NCBI GenBank assembly: GCA_947561585.1
Contig: CANNZV010002504.1
Location: 1 to 64,000 of the forward strand
DNA from: Caprella mutica
Lineage: Eukaryota > Arthropoda > Malacostraca > Amphipoda > Caprellidae
DNA length: 64,000 nucleotides
Reading direction: 5' to 3'
Shown here: one piece after another, positions 24,298-35,644 of the stretch
Layout: the number at the start of each line of letters is the position of its first letter
How positions within the stretch are numbered: position 1 is the stretch's first letter
Made by a program: the position numbers and the translations under genes
Notes under the pieces: generated by a model
The model's input: the letters and a program-made list of their open reading frames with translations, nothing else
What the model was told of the DNA's origin: nothing
Databases searched by the model: none

Positions 24298-25085
24298 GCA
24301 GGCCTCGCTTTAAGTACAACTCACTTTAGTAAAAGTGGTCCTTATTTCGAGTCATGATTCGAAATAAGAACCGTTCGTAGACATAGAAAACGAAGACAAT
24401 CTTCTGTGATTATTTCACGGTAACTAAAAAACATCAAAATTATAATCCAGGTGAGGTTATTAGAAGCAATTGGTTCAGAAATTCAACATGTCCCATTTTA
24501 GGGTAAGTTGCGTGTTATCGCACGGTTCCATATTTTCGAACACGTAAAAATGTTTATATAATAATCATTATTTAACTTTAATTTCAATTGGTATCCATGC
24601 TACAAATTAGAATGGAAGTTAAATAATAATTATAATATTTTTTTCTGACGTGTCCAAATTGTAGAACCAACCAATAACTTGGAACTTAGTACCCTACAAC
24701 CAAAAAGAGCATAAAATTGCGGTTAATTAAATGTAGCACAATAATTATAGAAGTCTAAGTATCTAATAATTACTCACCTATACTGAGTGAGAGTTAAGCT
24801 ATGGATGGATTTTAAAACATTTAATAAATGCACGACTTTAAACTTTTTCGTCACAGTCACAAACAACGAAAGACTGTATATTATTATTAATATGCTTATA
24901 TGCGTAGTACTCTAATAAGTTAATATTTAACCCTAAAACAAATTTTCTTTCTATAACTCATAGAAAATGAGATATATATATTCGAGGAGTAACAATTATA
25001 AATTTCTTCGTACTTTTATTCGCTTTAGTTACAGTTTGGTAACTAAACTGAGTCGTGATTTGGTAACTAAAGCGGGGGAAGCCTG
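24298..25085 (-). mobile_element. Pogo-like terminal-inverted-repeat element, right copy (inverted)
   Basis: It begins GGCAGGCCTCGCTTTAAGTA and ends AAAGCGGGGGAAGCCTG-TA, the reverse complement of the 23031 copy over nearly its whole length: GTTCTTATTTCGAATCATGA, ACCTCACCTGGATTATAA and AACCAATTGCTTCTAATAAC each face each other. It differs by a short insertion near 24880-24930. Together the arms make an approximately 750-bp stem with a 520-bp loop. Confidence 0.75.
24501..24694 (-). mobile_element. GGGTAAGTT-family MITE nested in the right pogo-like copy
   Basis: TA-flanked: GGGTAAGTTGCGTGTTATCG at the left, AACTTGGAACTTAGTACCC at the right, with the internal words TTCGAACACGT and GACGTGTCC. 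It is the counterpart of 23381-23569. Confidence 0.8.
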
Positions 25086-25406
25086 TACACCACTCTCCCA
25101 AATTGCTGTTTTAAAAGTGCGTTGTGGCGCCATCTGGATTTGAAAGCGGGAACTAGATAAACAACAACATTTGGTGTTGATCAAAACTTTAAAAATTTCA
25201 GTTTTCAACTGAAATTAGCTTTCGATATTAAAAAATGTGAGTAGATTTCAGAATAACTTTTCTGTTGATTCAGCATAACCGAATAACTTCTGTCTGAACT
25301 CTGAAACAGTCGATTTTTAATCAAAACCAAATGTGGTTGTTGCTTTAGTTCCCGCTTTCAAACCCAGATAGCGCTTTTTAAAACAGAAATTTATGAGAGT
25401 GGTGTA
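25086..25406. mobile_element. 321-bp inverted-repeat element abutting the pogo-like copy
   Basis: TACACCACTCTC..GCTGTTTTAAAAGTGCG..GCGCCATCTGGATTTGAAAG at the left is mirrored by CTTTCAAACCCAGATAGCGC, TTTTTAAAACAG and GAGAGTGGTGTA at the right. The arms are about 110 bp. The left boundary coincides with the TA that ends the preceding element, suggesting insertion at that TA. Confidence 0.8.
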
Positions 25407-25645
25407 TCTTACTATAGTATAATATCTTTAAACTATATTTTACCTCAAATGGATTTGAAAACTGAAAATAAATAAGAATCTATAACCATCTGAAAGTCTT
25501 TTTTCGTTTATGATTGTAATTGAACGAAAACTGGTTTAATTTCGTCATAGTGGTTAGTAGGACTAACCACCTAAAAAAATATGCTATAGCTCACAGTCAC
25601 AGTTCGCTATAGACCTAACCACCTATTAGAATGATGCATTATAAA

Positions 25646-25848
25646 TGCCTTGTTACACGGTGCAAGTTACTGTCGTAACAGTGGACAGCAGCTGTCCCAC
25701 TGTACTCGCATGCCAGTAGCTCAATGTTCATAGCATTGAATTTCCATGACAGTTACTCGACTGATGCGGTCACACTGTGCAAGTAGCTTCACTAAAGTAA
25801 ATGGCTAGGCCAACTCGTACGTTTACTTGCACCGTGTAACAAGGCCTT
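25646..25848. mobile_element. 203-bp MITE with GCCTTGTTACACGGTGCAAG ends
   Basis: GCCTTGTTACACGGTGCAAG at the left is the inverse of CTTGCACCGTGTAACAAGGC at the right. The interior is GC-richer than the surroundings (CAGCTGTCCCACTGTACTCG) and contains a smaller ACTGTCGTAACAGT hairpin. No coding frame. Confidence 0.85.
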
Positions 25849-25965
25849 TAGGTTACATATACAATGCTTAATTAGCACTTTAGCAGTCACCTTTCAGATG
25901 AACACAGAGTGTCAGTCAGGGAGGGTGTAATATTGCTTCCGACATGAAAGTACAGTTATGTCATG

Positions 25966-26225
25966 ATGGTTAGTCTGACTAACCACCTCATATAAAAAAA
26001 ATTGATTCAGCAAATGTTACAATTTTTTGATTACAGTTTATTTACAACCGAAGTAACGTAATGCAACCATAAAAACTCAAAAAATAAAATGCGTGGTAGT
26101 TAGGCTGAATTAAGCAATTATGTTATGGTGGTTAGTCTGACTGAATTCTGAATCAGCAAATGTTTTTTGTTTATAGTCTTCTTACAACAAAAGTAACGTA
26201 GTCAAACTTTAAAAACTTCGAAAAT
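25966..26225. repeat. Tandem duplication of about 155 bp
   Basis: TGATGGTTAGTCTGACT..GATTCAGCAAATGTT..AAAGTAACGTA-type sequence at 25966-26080 recurs diverged at 26121-26225. A related palindrome GTGGTTAGTAGGACTAACCACC lies just upstream at 25550-25571. Confidence 0.65.
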
Positions 26226-26825
26226 GGATAGAAGAGATAGCGTGCCTGAAAGGGTTAATTGAATCTTGAATTTACTTTCCGAGATTCAAAAGCCCCTTCA
26301 AGCAAATATTTTTTATTGTTTCAATCAATGTGGATGATGCCCATCGTTTTTTCGCTGTGAAACTTATGTAATTTGATTGTGAATATTTTTTCTAGTGGCT
26401 TTTGTAGTCACTATGGTTAAAAGACTACAATATTAGTTTACGTTCGAAATGCTAATTTTAAGTTAAGAGAAAAAAATTGTTCACCGTTTATTTTGAATGT
26501 CAGGCAGGTATAGTAGTAAGCTCAATAATAAATATTCGTGAAAAGGTATACAATTGAAGAAAACTTATTAGGTATATATACTTTTACTTACATCAGATAA
26601 TAATTAACAGGTTAAGTTATGGCCAATTATTCAATGTTTGTTTACATAATTCTAATTGAAAATCATAACAAAGTGCATTAGATCTTTTCTTCGTGCAAAC
26701 AGAGAATCAAAACTTAAAAAAATAAAACACTATATTAAACTCAATTGTATGATCGGATTAATGAACAAAACACGTCTCATTCAATAACTAACTTATAATA
26801 TTATGAACTTATTATATGTCATTAT

Positions 26826-27004
26826 TAGGGTTGTGACAATATGCGTTCAAAATCATAGATCCTGAAAATATTATAGACGGAGAGATATTAAGAGTATTGA
26901 ATCGTTCTACACCAGTGGTATACAGTATTCGATACCATTATATTTCGTTTTGTCTATGATATTCTTAAGATCTATGATTTTAAACGCATATTGTCACAAC
27001 CCTA
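26826..27004. mobile_element. 179-bp hAT-like MITE
   Basis: TAGGGTTGTGACAATATGCG TTCAAAATCATAGAT is mirrored by ATCTATGATTTTAAACGCAT ATTGTCACAACCCTA. The flanks are GTCATTAT (26818-26825) and GTCATTAG (27005-27012), an 8-bp duplication with one mismatch. A TAGGG start with an 8-bp target duplication is typical of the hAT superfamily. Confidence 0.85.
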
Positions 27005-27351
27005 GTCATTAGCATAGTACACTTCTCTAAGTTGAGAGGAAAATGAAGAGTAGGTATGTGTCTGTAATATGGACTTACCATATCTCTTAAACTTAACACA
27101 TAGAAAAAAATCCCTACTGATTAGTTTATTTTGTGAGCTACAAGTAAAACTTGGAAGCAGACTAGACTTTTTTAAATACCTAGATAATATTTTAAAGTGA
27201 CAAAATCTGAATGCTTTTAGTAGTATGTATTCATTTATATTAATTAATTATTATTCTGGATAAACAATCATTACTGGAAAACATAGCAGATGTTTTATAT
27301 CTCTAATGTTCGAACTGGTAACTGCCATTTTATCTTATCCAAAGGATTGAT

Positions 27352-29368
27352 TTACTCCTCTTCCTTGTTCTGGAAAGCTGAGCAGATTTCTTCTATTTGA
27401 TCACTTGGTAGATATTCGCATAAAGGAGCCCAGCAGACTGGACAAAGTTTTCTGAAAGAATACAGAAAATGTGAACAGAAATGATGTTGGTAATATTAGA
27501 TCTGTTTAGAAGAAGCGAATCTCGTTTCTAATTTAGAACAAATTTTATAGTTTCTAAGTTTTGTGTAAAATATAGTTTCAGCAGTCATTCAATCAGGTAT
27601 AAATTGTCTATCAGTAAAATAGTTGATATGAGTGGAAAATTAGCTTTTTATTACTGTAGATTGCAATATTCTATCTAGTTTCTGTTTATTCATCATCATT
27701 CAGTTGAATTTGTGCAATAGTTTACCTTTCGTCAGAATTTCTGATGAGCTTCTTGATGCAAGACTCACAAACTTTGTGTTGGCAGAGCAGCAAACAAAAT
27801 TTATTCTTTAACGTTCTATCAGAACAAACTGGGCATTTACCTACGTTGTCAACTTGGGAAATATTCCCCACTTTCGCTTGTTCATCTAGAAGTTTCCTCC
27901 AACTAGATTTTCTTAACTTGGAAATATTAGATATTTTCTCTATAGGTTTGACATCTCTCACAGTCATTGTGTAAGATCGCTCAATTTCAGATGGATGAAG
28001 ACTCGCCATATTTCTATCTCTTGATAGAAATATATTGATTCTGATTAGAACCACCATCATCTCTGCAGACATTCCGGGTAGAAAAGTCTTAACTGATGGA
28101 TCTGATAACAAATCCATCAAAGATTTTGAAAGTATTACAGAGGTTTCAAGGCCGATTGCTCGATATATTTCTGGAAAGCGGAGATAATTTAAAATATCAC
28201 CAAATTGAGTAAACGCTGCTCTAACATTCCTCTTGAAATGATATTCATTTTCAAAGATTTTCAGAGAGTTTAGAACTTGCGTCATAAACTGAAAAATGAA
28301 TTGGATTTCTTCCGGGGACATGAAAGTATATTCAAATACTTCTGTTGTCTTTCTTGATCTGTTCCAAAATGATCTGATAAAAGTTAGTAAAATGGTCCTG
28401 TACTTCCCTGCATCTTGTTTCGGATTGTCACACAATCCCTCTATGTACTCTAAATTGTCCAAATTCTCTTTGTTAAGCATTGGACTGCCATCCACAATCT
28501 GGAATGTTTTCTTTTCCAATTTTACCTTAGATAGGATTTCTTGTATTTTAATAGAATTGAAACTAATTGAATGTTTTACAAAGTTGACATCAATAAATTC
28601 TTCAGCAATATCCACAATTAAGAAATCATTTTCAAAGAAGGAATCTTCAACTCCATTAACATCTGAATTATTCCCAAATACAATAGAACCTAGATCTCCT
28701 TTACCTACTATTGTAGTAAGACCATTTACTCTCAAATTATTATGTTTAAAAATCTGGGAAATTAAATCTAAATTGAAAAGCATCTTCTTCATACATGATA
28801 CTATTAATTTTGCCATAAGAATTTCTTTAGGGAAGTATTCTTCATGTGCACTCCGAATTTCACGCTTCATATATAACAATTTTTCGATAGTCATTAAGAA
28901 GTCCTCTTTTTCTGAATCATTTACTGTTGTTGGCAAACATTTCGATATTTTTAATAGCATATCGCTCATAATGTTAAGTAAATTGAACATTCCTAAGATC
29001 TTGTCTAATTCAATTCGATTTTTATGAGCAAATTCAGTTGATATCCTCTCCAAAATTTTATAAAAAACCATTTGGAAATATTCAAACACTTCAGCAATTT
29101 CATTATCTTCCTTTTCATTATTATAGTGACAGATATGCAATAGATATATTACATAATCTTCCATACGTGCGTTTCTGTACACTTCACAAAACCTTACGTA
29201 GCCGAACACTTCACAAAACAGTGGGTTGAAGCTAAGACTCCATGGCTTTCCTTCTTCAGCTTTTTCTCCAGCAATGCCATTCACTCCCAAGAAGAAAGGC
29301 CTTTCTAAGAGCTTTTCCTGGTAGTACCTAAATCCATAGATTTGTGTCTCATCATAAAAATTAGCCAT
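27352..29368 (-). CDS. RING-finger (C3HC4) protein, two exons
   Basis: Probable E3 ubiquitin ligase. Exons are 29368-27726 and 27451-27352. The intron (27452-27725, 274 bp) has GT..AG ends on the minus strand and splits an Arg codon. The joined frame is 580 codons, ending at TAA 27352-27354. The RING is C-terminal with ligands C512, C515, C529, H531, C534, C537, C551 and C554, the last two supplied by the short second exon (LCPVCWAPL). Reading past the donor instead meets a stop at once and would lose the last zinc pair, which supports the splice. Residues 1-500 look helical and acidic/basic mixed with no domain I recognise; no signal peptide or membrane segment. ATG 29368 is the first in frame. 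The C-terminal placement of the RING is unlike TRIM proteins, where it is N-terminal. Confidence 0.88.
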
Positions 29369-29504
29369 TTGAAGAAACGTTATAAGTAGAGAAATAACTC
29401 GACAAATCTCCTTCCGAAGTTCTTGTTTTAAAAAAAATTCTGAAAAAAAAAATTCTCATATTATTAAGGGGATCGTTCGGTGTTTTTTTGCAATTATTAC
29501 CGTT

Positions 29505-30310
29505 TTTTTACTTTAGTTCCTCAGAAAAGTCTAAAGAAAACGTACAGAAAATTTCAATTCGCTGTGGCGACTGGAAGTGGGTCAGGGGTGCGAATAATGG
29601 AGGGAGGGGATTTTGTTTGTTTGTGTGTTGTTGTGTAATAGCCTCCCATTTTTGGTAGATGGCTTCGTCGTAGCCATGAAGGATATTTGGTTCCCCGAAG
29701 CGAACTAATGTTGTGCTATAGCCTCCCATTTTTGGTATATGGCTTCGTCGTAGCCAGGGGGGATCTCAGATCAGTCCCCCGAAGCGACACGAGTTATTTT
29801 TTGTTTACTCCAATATCTCGGTAACTTTTTTAACTCAAATCGTACTTGCGCCAAAGTCTATATTGACTCAATGATGGTTGGTCCTACAGAAAAATTATGG
29901 GAGCTAATCTGTTTAGATCGAAATTCCTAAGATCGTCTAAAAGAGCTTTTTTTGAATTTCGATCTCTAACATTTTTAATATACAATGTCAAATCTTTCGT
30001 CAAATTGGGTTAAATCGAGATTTTGAGGATATCGTACAAAAGTTATTCATTTTATATGAAGTTGATTATTTTTTTAAAACTTCTGACATAAACAAAAAAA
30101 AAAAAACAAGAAAGTACGCAACCTCTTGAATAGGCAGATGGCACAAGGACTGTTCCCTAGTCCGGCGAGGAAAAGTCCCGGCGGGGAAAAATCCACGCGC
30201 GGAAAAAACCAAGCGGGGAATAGTCCGTTTCCCAGGCAGATATGGGCAGGTAGTTATTTTCTTATATTGCATAAATCTCAATACAAAATTTTATATACAT
30301 CTAATCTAAT
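29505..30310. other. Intergenic DNA upstream of the RING gene, with an 80-bp direct repeat
   Basis: TAGCCTCCCATTTTTGGTAG ATGGCTTCGTCGTAGCCA occurs at 29639 and again 80 bp later at 29719. The rest (29800-30310) has no supported gene. A patch near 30160-30240 is rich in CCCGGCGGGG-type words without an open frame. The RING gene promoter should lie in 29369-29700, but I see no defined core-promoter motif. Confidence 0.55.
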
Positions 30311-30314
30311 TTAA

Positions 30315-30641
30315 CACTTTCACCGCAACGTGCGCCACATGTGGTACACAGTTAACTGGCTCAACCGGCATCGTGTACCACCAGTGGTACACGATGCCAC
30401 TTTTTTGTAATTTTTTTAAATTAAATTTTCTCCAACATATATTGAATACTATGAGACTAGTGTTTGGAAAAGTAAGGAATAAAAATTGCAATTTAAAATT
30501 TGTAAAAATATATTACATATTTATAAGTAGAAATATCAGAAAAATATGTTAAAAAACAAATAAAACAACTGTGCATGTATGCAAATAAAACAAAGATGCT
30601 GGTTAGGCATTACAGTCATATTTTGAGTTGCGGTGAAAGTG
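30315..30641. mobile_element. 327-bp piggyBac-like MITE
   Basis: CACTTTCACCGCAAC and its inverse GTTGCGGTGAAAGTG bound the element, each flanked by TTAA (30311-30314 and 30642-30645), the piggyBac-type target duplication. It contains a perfect 15-bp-arm hairpin, GGCATCGTGTACCAC/GTGGTACACGATGCC (30368-30399), and an adjacent CCACATGTGG. No transposase. Confidence 0.88.
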
Positions 30642-31119
30642 TTAACATTGAATCAGAGTATCTTGTTTACCCCTGTGATTAATATATTGAATAGAAATTA
30701 TAGTCAAATTATAATTGAAACTACTTGAAAAAGTCGAGGAAATATAATCATGGAATTCGGTTCAATTTGTTCAATGAATATCCTACAAGTGAAAAAATTG
30801 GAGAAGACCGAAACAATTAATTAAATTGTTTTTAGAAGAGCATGGAATAATGACGAAAAATCTTTGTTGTGTCTCTTGCTTTGAAGGGGACTTTAAAATT
30901 GATAATAAATAGCTTTCTGAAAATATTTTTGATAAAATATTTAAAAAAAAAATGCACGCAGATACATACAGGACTTTACCAAAAATAATGTATGTATATA
31001 ATTGACAACTTCTTTCTCAACTAATCATAAAATAATTAAAAATCAATTTGTTATTTACTATATAAGCAATACATGGCATACTTAATTATAATTAAGTAAG
31101 CCTTGGGTAATATCAAATA

Positions 31120-31337
31120 GAGACTTGCAGCCTTTTAATTTTTAATTGCGGCCCTCTCAAGAGAGTCTAAAAGATTCTGAACCGAAATTTCATTAAAATG
31201 TTTCATACCTATCAAAAGAAGCGCAGTGCATGCTATAATTTATTAATTTAAGTTTTTAACGTGTGTTTTGAATGTATGATGTTTCTGTTGTTAGAGGCCG
31301 TAGTTAGTTAGTGTGCCGCAATTTACCTGCTTGACTC
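31120..31337 (-). mobile_element. MITE with GCAGGTAAAYTGCGGC ends, copy 1
   Basis: TA-flanked (31118-31119, 31338-31339). Its right end GCCGCAATTTACCTGCTTGA and interior (AAAGAAGCGCAGTGCATG, TTCTGAACCGAAATTTCATT) are the reverse complement of the copy at 32322-32552. The left terminus is slightly eroded. A third partial terminus lies at 32080-32108. Confidence 0.8.
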
Positions 31338-31354
31338 TAAGTGTGAGACCATAT

Positions 31355-31625
31355 TGCTGACGTCAAAAGGAAATTAAGTACAAGGTACTGAAAAAAAAGC
31401 ACTAAGAAAAGTGCCTACATGAACAATGTCAAATTCCACCGTCGGTGACAACGCTCATGAATGCAGTAAAGCTACTCCGTGAATGCAGTCACTTACCTAG
31501 GAATGTGATGAAAAAGGACACAAGCACCGGTGACTGCACTCACGAATGGAAGAGGAAAATGAAGAGGTGAAAGTAATTGAAGCCTACAAGAGCCTACCTA
31601 ACACAAAAATCAAAGACCTCGCATT
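31355..31625 (+). repeat. Dispersed repeat, copy 1 of 2 (inverse at 53225-53530)
   Basis: TCAAAAGGAAATTAA, AGCTACTCCGTGAATGCAGT CACTTACC, AGGAATGTGA, GGAAGAGGAAAATGAAGA and GCCTACCTAACACAAAAATC recur on the opposite strand at 53225-53530, where part of the block is an 82-codon frame. Here the frame is broken. Possibly a fragment of an unrecognised mobile element or a repeated gene fragment. Confidence 0.65.
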
Positions 31626-31839
31626 TGAAGAGCAAATTTGATTACAAAATAAGGCATAATTCCATGGTTATTTATACTCTATTTTTCTTAAAGGTCCCCT
31701 CCAAATAATTTTGTTTTTGATTTAATCAATGAGGCTAATATTTTTATCATTTTGCTGCAAACCCCATCGAATTAGAAAGCATATTTTTAATTATATGTTT
31801 TTAAATATTTTTTTATAAGGACGGCCTAACTTTTATTAC

Positions 31840-32300
31840 CATATTACGACCAAATGATATTAAGACCGGGTTAAGTCACAAGAACAATATAATTAACATT
31901 TCATTTTCTATTAATTAAAATGAAAGAAAATTGGTATTGAAGTTCTAGTACCTACTATATACGTAAGCCTATTAAACAGCGTTTGTTGTCAGAATTAGTA
32001 GATTCTCTGATGAAGTTCAAAGTATAGTGACTTTTTTAGAGGTTCTAAAATTCAATTATTCGTTTAACTGGATTTATATAGGGTCAAGCAGGTAAATTGC
32101 GGCACTAAGTTCGAAGTTATTGGTTGATGCTACATTTTCCGACACGTAAGAAAAGGAAATATTATAATTATTATTGGTATCATGGAAACCAATTCTAATA
32201 AAAGTTAAATAATGAATATTATATAAAAAATTTAACGTATTCGAAAATATGGAACCATGCGATAACACTGAACTTACATTGAATTTCTGAACCAATTGCT
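31840..32300 (+). mobile_element. Diverged pogo-like fragment with nested MITE parts
   Basis: CATTTCATTTTCTATTAATT..AAGAAAATT..GATGAAGTTCAAAGTATAGT, then TTATTGGTTGATGCTACATT TTCCGACACGTAAG and CCATGCGATAAC, then GAATTTCTGAACCAATTGCT follow the order of 23100-23610. It also contains a stray GCAGGTAAATTGCGGCAC terminus (32090-32107) of the neighbouring MITE family. Confidence 0.6.
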
Positions 32301-32321
32301 TGTAATAACCTCATCTGAATA

Positions 32322-32552
32322 GGGTTAAGCAGGTAAATTACGGCACATTAAGTAACTGCGGCCTCTAACCATAGAAACATCATAGCTTCAAAAGACTTGC
32401 TAAAAACTTGAATTAATAAATTATATCGTGCACTGCGCTTCTTTTGGTAGGTATGCAACATTTTAATGTAATTTCGGTTCAGAATGTTTTAGAGACTCTC
32501 TTGAGAGGGCCGCAATTAAAAATTAAAAGGCCGCAGTTTACCTGCGTGACTC
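32322..32552 (+). mobile_element. MITE with GCAGGTAAAYTGCGGC ends, copy 2
   Basis: TA-flanked (32320-32321, 32553-32554). It starts GGGTTAAGCAGGTAAATTAC and ends GGCCGCAGTTTACCTGCGTG ACTC, and is the inverse of copy 1 about 1 kb away. Confidence 0.85.
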
Positions 32553-32555
32553 TAG

Positions 32556-33787
32556 TAATTTTGAGTTTTTTTTAAATTATGATGAAACAATTACGGTTTT
32601 TTCTATGTCTACACGATAATAATATCGAAACATGCCTAGCAATTTTTTACCACTTTTATAAAAGAGAGATAAAAAAAATATTTCTAAATTTAATAGACAC
32701 CTCTTCAAAAAGTACTTTAACTTAAAAAACAAGAAAAGCTGTACCTTAGTACCTACACTTTCAGCACCTTAAATTAACAGTCAATTCTACCCGCTACACT
32801 TATAAAGTTGGAAGGACTACTTATTTAATTCAAAATTTGATTTAAATTATAAACCATGAAATAATACACACATGAAGTCCACCTTGTCTTTTCACTGACA
32901 TATCACATAACTTAGTCACTATTCTACAATTTTACCTACAATTTCAGTGATGTTTACTCTGCTGCGAATTGAACACAAATGAAGAAAAGTTGTCGAATAC
33001 TCAGTATTTATACCAGGTCTTCCACGAGTGTTTAAGGGGACAGTCCCAGGTTTGTAAAAATTTGTTTATTATTGAAGTTACGTTTGTAAAACTTTGTTCA
33101 CATGTATAAAATTGAATTTAGTTTTGTTTTTGTTCATGAAAAAATTTCGATTTGACGAGTTTCGAATTAGTAACACGAGATTTGAACCAATTTGAAAAAA
33201 ACGTATTACTCCCAAAGATTTGAAGTTAGGGTACAGCGGTTTTTTGATTTCGATGCTTCTATGAATGCTCTACAACAAGAGCAAATAAAATTTTGATTTG
33301 AGGATTTATTTATCGAGCTTTTTCAAAAAATTAAAAATTTCACTTTTTCCAAAAAAAGTTTTTTTAACAATGTATTTTCAAAAATTGAAAGTCAAAATCA
33401 AAAATATTGATTTTCTCTACATATTGTAAAGAATTCATAGGATCATCGAATGCAAAAAACCGCAATGCCGTAGCTTCCAAATTTTTTGAAAAATATCAAA
33501 AATGAATACGAAATATACAACATTTGCTATTATTCAGGAGAGCATTAATAATAATGAAAAATAACAAAAATAAATATGAATACAAAAAAAAAGTTTTGTG
33601 TTTGCCACAATACCGGGCCAGGCAAGCCCGGTATTGTCCACTCGAAGGTGAGGGTGTCATCAGGCGCCACCTGACTCACTGTGGTAAATTTCAACACAAA
33701 AACAAGAACAAAAAACCAAAATCCACTAGTTTATCGATTTTTACTCCCTAACCTTTCTCTTCAAATCCCCTTCCACTGCCTCGGGAG
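32556..33787. other. AT-rich intergenic DNA, no gene seen
   Basis: Contains a GC-rich hairpin at 33607-33638 (ACAATACCGGGC/GCCCGGTATTGT) and phrases in plain AT-rich DNA. The open frames at 33524 and 33681 have no support. Confidence 0.5.
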
Positions 33788-34010
33788 TTACCCAGTAAAT
33801 GTTGGGCCAACGTTGGCCCAATTCAGAACGAAACTCTGGGCCAATGCTGTCATGCCAGTCTCGGTGTATTGGGCCAGCAAAGGCCCGACGTTCGCTCACC
33901 TCACGGATGTCCACCGGCCCTGAACAGTATAACCTCGTATAAACGACTTATTGGTACCGGCAATACTTAACGTTGCCGATGCCTGTATCGAACCGACGCC
34001 AAATTACCTA
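33788..34010 (+). repeat. Dispersed repeat with TGTTGGGCCAA core, copy 2 of 2
   Basis: Second copy of the 20228-20460 repeat: TACCCAGTAAATGTTGGGCC AACGTTGGCCCAA, AACTCTGGGCCAATGCTGTC, TCTCGGTGTATTGGGCCAGC, GGCCCGACGTTCG. Flanking DNA differs, so it is a dispersed and not a segmental copy. Confidence 0.7.
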
Positions 34011-34344
34011 TACATATATCTAATATGCTTCGAAACCATATCCACTCGTACCCAATAAATAAATCAATTCAAGAATTTAAATTGAACATTCTTACTTTAT
34101 TTTATTTAATAGTACTTAGATGAGGTGCATATCAATTTAATTAATGTTACATAATATCTTATACAAATTAAATGGGAAGAAATGAAGTGATGTGTGTGGA
34201 CATCGATCCTACAACCTTGGAGCAACTGTCCTGCAGTGACCTGTACCTCTGTCATTGTGCCACCTTGGATACATTTTACTAAAGAAAAGTTTTGATATTA
34301 AACGAGTCGGAGATACTTAGAGATATTTTAAAGTAAATTTAACT

Positions 34345-34690
34345 ATATTGGCAAGCACCACTTTTATAACCAAAATCACAACTTATTCTTAATACAAATT
34401 GTACATAATAAGATGGTCAAATTTTTATATAATTGTAACTCCTTTAAAATTCCATTCTCTATGAGTTCAAATTAAAGAAAATATTTTGAGGCCACGACTC
34501 AGAATAAAGATGGAAGCTCTGTGATGAAAGTTCAAAGTAATGAATGAATGAATTAATTAAAAATTGACCATAGATTACCTCTCACTCAGTATAATATATA
34601 GGTGAGTAATTAATTTGATATTTTGACGTATATAATTGTGTTTCATAGAAAAAACAAGAATTTTGTGCGCTGTGAAATATTTTTAATAAT
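34345..34690 (+). mobile_element. Diverged pogo-like fragment
   Basis: CACTTTTATAACCAAAATCA, TAACTCCT, TCTATGAG, TCTGTGATGAAAGTTCAAAG TA, TCTCACTCAGTATA..GGTGAGTAATTA and GCTGTGAAATATTTTT follow the order of the left half of 23031-23778. Confidence 0.65.
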
Positions 34691-34900
34691 AATATTTTTA
34701 TTTAAAATTGAATATAAAGTATAATTTCCAATGTGAATAATTATTTCAAACGAAAAGATAACTTTTCATACTAAATATATGAATTAACTAGCGGCCAATA
34801 TCATGTTTAGGAATGAAATAAATAAAATGTTAAATATATAATTGAAGGGATAACAGGCCTATTTATACTAAATTATCAGAAACGGCTACAATTTCAAAAA
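34690..34900 (+). repeat. Related low-copy sequence lacking the pogo-like insertion
   Basis: Joins, in one uninterrupted stretch, the sequences that flank the element at 23031-23778: AATATTTTTATTTAAAATTG..CTTTTCATACTAAATATATG..GCGGCCA, then TTAAATATATAATTGAAGGG ATAACAGGCC..AACGGCTACAATTTCAAA. Confidence 0.75.
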
Positions 34901-35640
34901 TATACTCAATTGAGGGGTGACCGGTCACCGCCAAAATCAGCCCATCGTCGGCATAAAAGAGTATCGGTACTCGCATAAATCCACTGCTGTATCCCCCTCT
35001 AGCCCTCATGCATATCATCTATTATTTGGCTGGCTATCATCAGGAACAGCTGCGGATCTAATTAATCTAATTAAAATAAGTTGGACTAAAAAATTTAATT
35101 GCAAATTAAAGAATAACGTTTTGAAAAACTAATTTAATTATATAAACTATTGTTTTGTTTTTAAATGGTTATTATAAAAAGAAAATCATTAATTGAAAGA
35201 GACCCTTTAAAAAGACCCCCTAAATGAAATAGGGACGTGAACTAGGAATTTACTAGTATTTCTATATAAAATTAGAGAAAGTTATTGCAGAAATGTTTTT
35301 ATACTTAAGGAAACAATTCAAATCACAAACATAGGCCAACCATGCATTGGTTGTTTATAAAATTCAAATTGTAAATGAAAACAAAGAGTGTACAATCTCT
35401 TTTTTCAACGTCAGATATTCGCTCAATTTATTAAAGCTAAAAAGCATATATGTAGAAAAATATATAGCGAACTGAATTTTATGCAGTTTGCAGATTAATG
35501 ACCAGGTACTTTAGTTCTACAATATTATGTAATAAACTCAATTTTTTCTCAAAGCGAAGTAGGCTATAAATGGTATCAAGTAATGATAGCTATAGAGTGA
35601 TACTAATCGAGTAATGGTATTATTGAGTATTAAGAAATAG
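34901..35640. other. Intergenic DNA, no gene seen
   Basis: No supported feature. A short GC-richer piece at 34917-35060 (ACCGGTCACCGCCAAAATCA) holds an unremarkable 71-codon frame. Confidence 0.5.
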
Positions 35641-35644
35641 TATT

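Noticed and set aside
28296..29027. 243-codon + strand frame
   Set aside because: Antisense shadow of the RING gene exon.
33524..33923. Short open frames near the TTGGGCCAA repeat
   Set aside because: They run through a GC-rich hairpin and a dispersed repeat that has no conserved frame in its other copy.
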